Below, in pieces: positions 57,089 to 64,000 of a stretch of 64,000 bases of DNA. The DNA comes from Rhodocyclus tenuis (lineage in GTDB: Bacteria > Pseudomonadota > Gammaproteobacteria > Burkholderiales > Rhodocyclaceae): contig NZ_JACIGE010000003.1 in the NCBI RefSeq assembly GCF_014197755.1, positions 186,001-250,000 of the forward strand, written 5' to 3'. Below the pieces are notes generated by a model. The model worked only from the letters and a program-made list of their open reading frames with translations, ran no database searches and was not told the DNA's origin. The position numbers were made by a program, and so were the translations under genes. Position 1 is the stretch's first letter, and every line of letters starts with the position of its first letter.

Positions 57089-58387
57089 TCAGTCGAGCCG
57101 GTACTCGGCCGAGCGCGCGTGCGCGGTCAGCCCCTCGCCTTCGGCCAGCGTCGCGGCGATGCGACCGAGCGTCTGCGCGCCAGCGTGGGAGACGCGGATC
57201 AGGCTGCTGCGCTTCTGGAAGTCATAGACGCCGAGCGGTGACGAGAAGCGCGCGCTGCCCGAAGTCGGCAGCACGTGGTTCGGGCCGGCGCAGTAGTCGC
57301 CGAGCGATTCCGAGGTGTAGCGGCCGATGAAGATGGCGCCGGCGTGGCGGATCTTCGGCAGCCAGTTTTCGGCGTCGGCGATCGACAGTTCAAGGTGCTC
57401 GGGCGCGATGCGGTTGGCCAGCGCACAGGCTTCGTCGAGATCGCGCACCGCGATCAGCGCGCCACGATTCTCCAGCGCAGCGCGGATCACTGCCTGCCGC
57501 GGCATGGTCGGCAACAGGCGCTCGATAGCCTCGGCGACGCGATCGAGGAAGGCCGCATCGGGGCTGACCAGGATCGACTGCGCCAGTTCGTCGTGCTCGG
57601 CCTGCGAGAACAGATCCATCGCCACCCAGTCCGGGTTGGTCTGGCCGTCGCAGACGACGAGGATTTCGGAAGGTCCGGCAACCATGTCGATACCGACGAC
57701 GCCGAAGACGCGGCGTTTGGCGGCAGCCACGTAGGCGTTGCCGGGGCCGACGATCTTGTCCACCTGCGGCACTGTCTGCGTGCCGTAGGCCAGTGCGCCG
57801 ACCGCCTGCGCACCGCCGATGGTGAACACACGATCCACCCCGGCGAGCGCCGCGGCGGCGAGCACCAGCGCATTCTTCTCGCCGCCCGGCGTCGGCACGA
57901 CCATGATCAGTTCGCCGACACCGGCGACGTGCGCCGGAATCGCGTTCATCAGCACCGACGACGGATACGCGGCCTTGCCACCGGGAACGTAGAGACCGAC
58001 GCGGTCGAGCGGCGTCACTTTTTGGCCGAGCAGCGTGCCATCGGCTTCTTCGTACTGCCAGCCCTGCAGCGGCTGCCGCTGGTGGTAGCTGCGCACGCGC
58101 GCGGCAGCGGCTTCCAGCGCCGCGCGCTGCGCAGTAGGCAGACCGTCCAGCGCTGCCTGCAGCGCGCTCGCCGGCAGCTCGAGTTCGCCCATGCTGCTCA
58201 CCGACAGGCGGTCGAAGCGGTTGGTGTAGTCGATCACCGCCGCGTCGCCGCGCGTCTTCACGTCGGCGAGGATGCCGGCGACGGTACGATCGACCGTGTC
58301 GTCCTGTGCGCCTTCGAAGGCCAGCAGCGCATCGAGACGCGCCTTGAAATCGGCGTCGGCGGATGAAAAGCGTTTGATGGCGATCAT
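57089..58387 (-). CDS. hisD: Histidinol dehydrogenase HisD
   Basis: 432 aa: [96 protein letters not shown] and [11 protein letters not shown] (Zn and catalytic His/Glu). Last two steps of histidine synthesis. Its ATG overlaps the hisG stop. Confidence 0.98.
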   Translation of the reverse strand: MIAIKRFSSADADFKARLDALLAFEGAQDDTVDRTVAGILADVKTRGDAAVIDYTNRFDRLSVSSMGELELPASALQAALDGLPTAQRAALEAAAARVRSYHQRQPLQGWQYEEADGTLLGQKVTPLDRVGLYVPGGKAAYPSSVLMNAIPAHVAGVGELIMVVPTPGGEKNALVLAAAALAGVDRVFTIGGAQAVGALAYGTQTVPQVDKIVGPGNAYVAAAKRRVFGVVGIDMVAGPSEILVVCDGQTNPDWVAMDLFSQAEHDELAQSILVSPDAAFLDRVAEAIERLLPTMPRQAVIRAALENRGALIAVRDLDEACALANRIAPEHLELSIADAENWLPKIRHAGAIFIGRYTSESLGDYCAGPNHVLPTSGSARFSSPLGVYDFQKRSSLIRVSHAGAQTLGRIAATLAEGEGLTAHARSAEYRLD

Positions 58388-59028
58388 GCGGCGACGGCCC
58401 CGGTGAAGGCGTCGAGGATCGGTGACAGCTGCGCGTGCTTGAGCTTGAGCGCGGCCTGATTGACGATCAGACGCGAGGAAATGTCGAGGATGTGTTCGAC
58501 GGCAACCAGCCGGTTGGCCTTCAGCGTACCGCCCGACGAAACCAGATCGACGATGGCGTCGGCGAGCCCGGCCAGCGGCGCCAGCTCCATTGAGCCGTAG
58601 AGCTTGATCAGATCGACGTGCACGCCCTTGGCGGCGAAGTGCTCACGCGCCGTGTTGATGTACTTGGTCGCCACTTTCAGGCGCGCGCCCTGGCGCACGG
58701 CATTCTCGTAGTCGAAGCCCTCGGGAACGGCAACCATCATGCGGCAGCGCGCGATATTCAGGTCGAGCGGCTGATAGAGTCCCTCGCCGCCGTGCTCGAT
58801 CAGCACGTCGCGGCCGGCGACGCCGAGATCGGCCGCGCCATACTGGACGTAGGTCGGCACGTCGGAAGCGCGCACGACGACGACACGCACGTCGGGGCGG
58901 TTGGTGGCGATGATCAGCTTGCGCGAGGTTTCCGGGTTCTCCTGCGGAACGATCCCGGCCGCCGCCAGCAGCGGCAGCGTTTCCTCGAAGATGCGGCCCT
59001 TGGAGAGGGCGATGGTGATGCCGTTCAC
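58384..59028 (-). CDS. hisG: ATP phosphoribosyltransferase, short form HisG
   Basis: 214 aa: [97 protein letters not shown]. The regulatory C-terminal domain is missing, so this is HisG-S, which needs HisZ (not in the window) for histidine feedback. First committed step. Confidence 0.97.
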   Translation of the reverse strand: MNGITIALSKGRIFEETLPLLAAAGIVPQENPETSRKLIIATNRPDVRVVVVRASDVPTYVQYGAADLGVAGRDVLIEHGGEGLYQPLDLNIARCRMMVAVPEGFDYENAVRQGARLKVATKYINTAREHFAAKGVHVDLIKLYGSMELAPLAGLADAIVDLVSSGGTLKANRLVAVEHILDISSRLIVNQAALKLKHAQLSPILDAFTGAVAA

Positions 59029-59184
59029 GGCGTCTTCCTGCTTGATAAAGAGGCGATTTTACCGCACGTCGCCGGCCCTTGCCGCGGCAAAGCGGCGGGC
59101 GGCCAGACGCGGCTCCGGCACACGATGCCGCGACAGGCTGGGGCAACAGGGCGACAGCGTCTGGCACTGCCGCCCGCCGAACAC

Positions 59185-60673
<1,489 letters not shown>

Positions 60674-60676
60674 GAA

Positions 60677-61429
60677 TCAGTTCCTCAGCTTGTAACCGCT
60701 GCGCAGGAAGGCCAGCGCCACCGCGGTGACGACGACAAAACAGGCAGCGACGACGGTGACGCTCAGTTCCGGCGCAGCGTCGGAAACGCCGAAAAAGCCG
60801 AAACGGAAGCCGTCAATAATATAAAAAACGGGGTTGAAGTGCGAAACCTGCTGCCAGAAAGGCGGCAGCGAGGCGATCGAGTAGAAGACGCCGGAAAGCA
60901 TGGTCAGCGGCATGATCAGGAAGTTCTGGAAACCGGCGAGCTGGTCGAACTTGTCCGCCCAGATGCCGCCGATGACGCCGAGCGCACCCATGATGCCGCC
61001 GCCGAGCACGGCGAAGACGAGAATCCACAGCGGCGCGGCAAAAGACAGCGGCGCGAAGATCGCTGTTGCGGCAAAGACGCCCAGACCGACGACCAGACCG
61101 CGCAGAACGGCAGCACCGACGAAGGCGAAGAAGAACTCGACGTAGGAGATCGGCGGCAGCAGCACGAAGACGATACTGCCGGTGACCTTCGACTGGATCA
61201 GGCTCGACGAACTGTTGGCGAAGGCGTTCTGCAGCACCGACATCATCACCAGACCGGGTATGAGGAAGGCGGCATAGGGAACGCCGTGCACGCGCACATG
61301 CTCGTCGAGCACATGCGAAAAGATCAGCAGGTAGAGGATGGCCGTCAGCACCGGCGCGGCGACGGTCTGGAAACTCACTTTCCAGAAGCGCAGCACCTCC
61401 TTGCGCAGCAGCGTCGTCATGCCACTCAT
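60677..61429 (-). CDS. ABC-2 type transporter permease (YadH-like)
   Basis: 250 aa with six membrane spans: VSFQTVAAPVLTAILYLLIFSHV, YAAFLIPGLVMMSVLQNAFANSSSSLIQSKVTGSIVFVLLPPISYVEFFFAFV, FQNFLIMPLTMLSGVFYSIASLPPFWQQ, VLFIL-like ends and a Phe-rich finish FRFGFFGVSDA. Partner of the ATPase upstream; overlaps it by 4 nt. Substrate unknown; YadGH-type exporters sit next to the mla genes in many Proteobacteria. Confidence 0.92.
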   Translation of the reverse strand: MSGMTTLLRKEVLRFWKVSFQTVAAPVLTAILYLLIFSHVLDEHVRVHGVPYAAFLIPGLVMMSVLQNAFANSSSSLIQSKVTGSIVFVLLPPISYVEFFFAFVGAAVLRGLVVGLGVFAATAIFAPLSFAAPLWILVFAVLGGGIMGALGVIGGIWADKFDQLAGFQNFLIMPLTMLSGVFYSIASLPPFWQQVSHFNPVFYIIDGFRFGFFGVSDAAPELSVTVVAACFVVVTAVALAFLRSGYKLRN

Positions 61430-62337
61430 GCGCCGGCCCCGCTCTGCTGCATCAGTTCGATGAACACGTCCTCGAGATCGCCCTGCAACAACTGCAGGTC
61501 TTCAAGACGACAGCCGGCAAGGCGCAGTGCGGCGAGCAGCGGCTCGATTTCATTGGCATCGACGTAGCGCAGGCGCCAGCCGTCGCCATCGGCCTGCGCA
61601 CGCGCCCGTAGCGCCGACGGCAGTTCGCTACCCGGCGCCAGACGAACACGCAACGAGCGCGTGGAATGGTGCGCCAGCAGGTTTTCGGTGGTATCGAGCG
61701 CGACCACCCGCCCGGCCTTGAGCATGGCGATGCGCCCGCACAAGGCCTGCGCTTCCTCGAGGTAATGCGTGGTCAGGATGACAGTGTGGCCCTCGCGGTT
61801 GAGGCGGCTGACGAACTGCCACAAGCCCTGCCGCAGTTCGACGTCGACGCCGGCGGTCGGCTCGTCGAGAACGATCACCGGCGGTTTGTGCACCAGGGCC
61901 TGCGCCACCAGCACGCGCCGCTTCATGCCGCCGGAAAGACGGCGCATATTGGTGTCGGCTTTCGTCGTCAGGTCGAGTTCGGCGAGGATCTCGTCGATCC
62001 AGTCGTCGTTATTGCGAATGCCGAAGTAACCCGACTGGATGCGCAGCGTCTCGCGCACCGAAAAAAACGGGTCGAAGACGAGTTCCTGCGGCACCACGCC
62101 GAGCATGCGCCGGGCATTGCGGTAGTCGGCGACGACGTCATGTCCGCGCACCTCGATGCGGCCGGCATCGGCACGCGCCAGACCGGCGAGACAGGAGATC
62201 AGCGTCGTCTTGCCGGCGCCGTTCGGGCCGAGCAGGCCGAAGAACTCCCCGTCGCCGATTTCGAGCGAAACACCGTCGAGCGCACGCAGCGCCCCGAATC
62301 GCTTTTCGACTTGCCGGATGGAAACTGCGACGGCGAT
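61426..62337 (-). CDS. ABC transporter ATPase (YadG-like) with apparent AUC start
   Basis: 303 aa when begun at ATC 62337. It has FGALRALDGVSLEIGDGEFF, Walker A GLLGPNGAGKTTLIS, FFSVRETLRIQSGYFG, signature RRLSGGMKRRVLVAQALV, Walker B VIVLDEPTAGVDVE and ILTTHYLEEAQALCGR. The first ATG or GTG in frame (GTG 62151) lies behind Walker A and would inactivate the protein. Back to the in-frame mlaB stop (62371-62373) there is no ATG, GTG or TTG, but an ATC sits 4 nt after GGAGGG, giving AVAVSIRQVEKRF as N-terminus. Closely behind mlaB, ahead of the permease. Confidence 0.87.
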   Translation of the reverse strand: MAVAVSIRQVEKRFGALRALDGVSLEIGDGEFFGLLGPNGAGKTTLISCLAGLARADAGRIEVRGHDVVADYRNARRMLGVVPQELVFDPFFSVRETLRIQSGYFGIRNNDDWIDEILAELDLTTKADTNMRRLSGGMKRRVLVAQALVHKPPVIVLDEPTAGVDVELRQGLWQFVSRLNREGHTVILTTHYLEEAQALCGRIAMLKAGRVVALDTTENLLAHHSTRSLRVRLAPGSELPSALRARAQADGDGWRLRYVDANEIEPLLAALRLAGCRLEDLQLLQGDLEDVFIELMQQSGAGA

Positions 62338-62370
62338 GACGCCCTCCGCGACTGCTGCGCTGCCCGGGAA

Positions 62371-62652
62371 TCAGGCGAGCGGAAGAAACTCGGCAACGCC
62401 GTAGAGCTCAGCCAGGCTGAGCATGCTCGCCGGCGGATTGACGATGCGCAAGCTGCTGCCCGGCGCCTGCACGCTGCGCGCCCAAGCAAAGATGACGGTC
62501 AGCGCCGACGAGTCCGACTCATCGACCGCCGCCAGATCGACGACATTCTCGCCGGCGCCGAGACGCGCGCGCCCGGCTTCGAGCAGCGCGCGCGCGTTGC
62601 CGATCACCATCGGCACGGTGACGCGTAGCCGGTCGCCAGCTTGTTCAATCAT
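62371..62652 (-). CDS. mlaB: STAS-domain protein, MlaB-like
   Basis: 93 aa: DRLRVTVPMVIGNARALLEAGRARLGAGENVVDLAAVDESDSSALTVIFAWAR. The DSSAL element is the STAS switch loop. MlaB partners MlaF of the phospholipid ABC importer. Overlaps mlaC by 4 nt. Confidence 0.85.
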   Translation of the reverse strand: MIEQAGDRLRVTVPMVIGNARALLEAGRARLGAGENVVDLAAVDESDSSALTVIFAWARSVQAPGSSLRIVNPPASMLSLAELYGVAEFLPLA

Positions 62653-63290
62653 TTCTTGTCGGCGGACTTGCCGGCTTCGAGCTGGCGGTTCTTGGTCACC
62701 AGCATCTGGATCAGGCCGTCGATTCCCGCCGCACTGACTTCCTGGCGGAAGGTATCGCGGTAGTTGGTCACCAGGCTGATGCCACCGACGATGACGTCGT
62801 ACACCTTCCAGCCATCGGCCTGCTTCTCCAGCGCGTAATCGAGCTGCACCGGCTTGTTGCCCGGCTGCAGGATCTCGGTCTTGACGACCACGTCGGTGTC
62901 GGCATCGGTGAACTTCAGCGGCTTGTAGGCGACGGTCTGGTTGCGGTAGGCGGTGAGCGCATTCGAATAGGTGCGCACCAGCAGCGTACGGAATTCGTCG
63001 GACAGCCGCTTCTTCTGCTCGGGCGTCGCCTTGCTCCAGTCGCGACCGACCGCAAGCGAAGTCATGCGCTGAAAGTTGAAGTGCGGCAGAACCTTGGTTT
63101 CGACCAGATCAATGGCCTTTTTGGTGTTGCCGCTCTGGATGTCGCGATCGGCGCGAACGACGACGAGAACATCCTCGGTGACGTGCTTGATCAGGGCGTC
63201 CGGAGCCGCCTGCTGCGCCAGCGCCGGCAGCGCTACAAACATTGACAGCCCGAAACAGAAAGTGACAACGCGGGAAACAAGTGCCTTCAT
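62649..63290 (-). CDS. mlaC: Periplasmic phospholipid-binding protein MlaC
   Basis: 213 aa with signal peptide MKALVSRVVTFCFGLSMFVALPALA then QQAAPDALIKHVTEDVL; VETKVLPHFNFQRMTSLAVGRDWSKATPEQKKRLSDEFRTLLVRTYSNAL, QPGNKPVQLDYALEKQADGWKVYDVIVGGISLVTNYRDTF. Carries phospholipids between MlaA in the outer membrane and MlaFEDB in the inner membrane. Confidence 0.96.
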   Translation of the reverse strand: MKALVSRVVTFCFGLSMFVALPALAQQAAPDALIKHVTEDVLVVVRADRDIQSGNTKKAIDLVETKVLPHFNFQRMTSLAVGRDWSKATPEQKKRLSDEFRTLLVRTYSNALTAYRNQTVAYKPLKFTDADTDVVVKTEILQPGNKPVQLDYALEKQADGWKVYDVIVGGISLVTNYRDTFRQEVSAAGIDGLIQMLVTKNRQLEAGKSADKK

Positions 63291-63333
63291 GGATGACTTC
63301 CAGCAATAGCAAAAAGGGAGCTTACAAAATCAG

Positions 63334-63362
63334 TTGGCCGGCGTCCCGAAAGAGCCGGCCAA
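63334..63362 (-). repeat. Hairpin between mlaA and mlaC
   Basis: A 9-bp perfect stem TTGGCCGGC / GCCGGCCAA with an 11-nt loop in the 107-nt gap. On the minus strand it is followed by AACTGATTTTG, a poor T-run. Could be a weak attenuator or a processing site separating mlaA from mlaCB. Confidence 0.5.
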
Positions 63363-63397
63363 TCAAGAGCGCAGCGGATTGACCGGCGCCGCGCCTG

Positions 63398-64000
63398 CTA
63401 GTTCGTCAGATCGTCTTTCTCGCGTGCGCCGTCGCGAATCGCGCTGTGCCGATGCTGCAGGTAGGCGTCGCGAATGTAGTTGTACTTGTCGAACGCCGCT
63501 TCCTCGACAACCTTGTCGGACGGCAACAGGGCGGCACGCGTGTCGATGAAACGCACCGCGACCAGACTGTTGCGCACCGGCACTTCGTCAAGGCCCCATA
63601 CCGGATCGGCCCAGGAGTCGACCGCCCAGCCGGCGGTGTCGCGCGTCGTACGCGGCCCGATGATCGGCCAGTAGAAATACGGGCCATCGCCGACGCCCCA
63701 GACCGCCAGCGTCTGGCCGAAATCTTCGGAATGCTTGGTCAGGCCCATTTCGCTGGCGATATCGAAAGCACCGCCGATACCGACCACCGTATTGACCAGC
63801 ACGCGGCCGGCATCGGAAGCAGCATCGCCCGGCTTGCCCTGCAGCAGATTGTTCACCGCCGTCCACGCATCGTAAAGATTGCCGAAGAAATTGCCGACGA
63901 CAGCCTTGACCGGCAAGGGTGCCACCTCGTCGTAGCCCTTGGCCACCGGCTTGACGACGACGTCGATGCCTTCATTAACCTGGAACATCGCCCGATTGAA
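63398..64000 (-). CDS. mlaA: Phospholipid-binding lipoprotein MlaA (VacJ), 5' end missing
   Basis: The frame is open to the right edge; the last visible codons read FNRAMFQVNEGIDVVVKPVAKGYD, the start of the VacJ core, so signal peptide and lipobox lie outside. Other marks: VGNFFGNLYDAWTAVNNLLQGKP, RVLVNTVVGIGGAFDIASEMGL, EDFGQTLAVWGVGDGPYFYWPIIGPRTTRDTAGW and RFIDTRAALLP. Removes misplaced phospholipids from the outer leaflet and hands them to MlaC. Confidence 0.96.
   Translation of the reverse strand, partial: FNRAMFQVNEGIDVVVKPVAKGYDEVAPLPVKAVVGNFFGNLYDAWTAVNNLLQGKPGDAASDAGRVLVNTVVGIGGAFDIASEMGLTKHSEDFGQTLAVWGVGDGPYFYWPIIGPRTTRDTAGWAVDSWADPVWGLDEVPVRNSLVAVRFIDTRAALLPSDKVVEEAAFDKYNYIRDAYLQHRHSAIRDGAREKDDLTN

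Noticed and set aside
61426-62151. YadG-like ATPase starting at GTG 62151 as a truncated gene
   Set aside because: The frame is open upstream and encodes a complete Walker A region, so the gene is intact and only its start codon is unusual.

Overview
The window is a gene-dense, high-GC stretch of a betaproteobacterial chromosome. The order hda / HAD phosphatase / pcnB / folK / panBCD, the order mla genes / ibaG / murA / hisGD and the run his genes / hinT / tatABC are typical of Betaproteobacteria. The mix of a nickel ECF transporter, a CHAD protein, a large che operon and a short pilin suggests Rhodocyclales, but that is inference from gene content. Both ends are cut: miaA lacks its 5' part on the left and mlaA lacks its 5' part on the right. 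I saw no rRNA, tRNA, CRISPR array, insertion sequence or phage gene.

Layout. 1-8.8 kb: miaA, a small unknown gene, purM on the minus strand, then hda, a HAD phosphatase, pcnB, folK, a DUF486 membrane protein and the complete panB-panC-panD pantothenate set. 8.9-13.0 kb (minus): a six-gene nickel uptake operon nikK-nikL-outer membrane protein-nikM-nikQ-nikO, preceded by an exact NikR-type operator. 13.2-19.2 kb (minus): a NYN/LOTUS RNA-binding or nuclease-like protein and a four-gene MacAB-like exporter. 19.3-22.2 kb (plus): a Crp/Fnr regulator, a CYTH-CHAD protein and SixA.

22.3-27.5 kb (minus) is the most unusual locus: a very short, Geobacter-like type IVa pilin behind a sigma-54 promoter, a secreted four-cysteine companion, a three-gene ABC system laid out like Myxococcus PilG/H/I and, 3 nt behind it, a phosphoethanolamine-transferase-like enzyme. 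It looks like a split-pilin assembly and modification module. 27.7-35.7 kb (minus): a cyclic-nucleotide phosphodiesterase with FHA and PP2C partners, TerC, sucCD with a DUF2889 gene, and a MATE transporter.

35.9-45.5 kb (plus): a nine-gene chemosensory operon, cheY-mcp-STAS-cheA-mcp-cheW-cheD-cheR-cheB. It has no separate cheZ, but the first receptor carries a CheZ-like motif and CheA contains two repeats like those of type II secretion ATPases. 45.6-49.3 kb: an FAH-family hydrolase, a Nif3 protein, a DegS-like protease and a class II glutamine amidotransferase whose only sensible start is AUC. 49.3-60.4 kb: histidine biosynthesis (hisBHAFIE and hisGD on minus, hisC on plus with a nitroreductase), hinT, tatABC and murA. 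60.4-64.0 kb (minus): ibaG, an ABC exporter whose ATPase also seems to start at AUC, and mlaB, mlaC and mlaA of the phospholipid transport system.

All family names come from reading the translated sequence without database searches. Promoters and terminators were found by eye.
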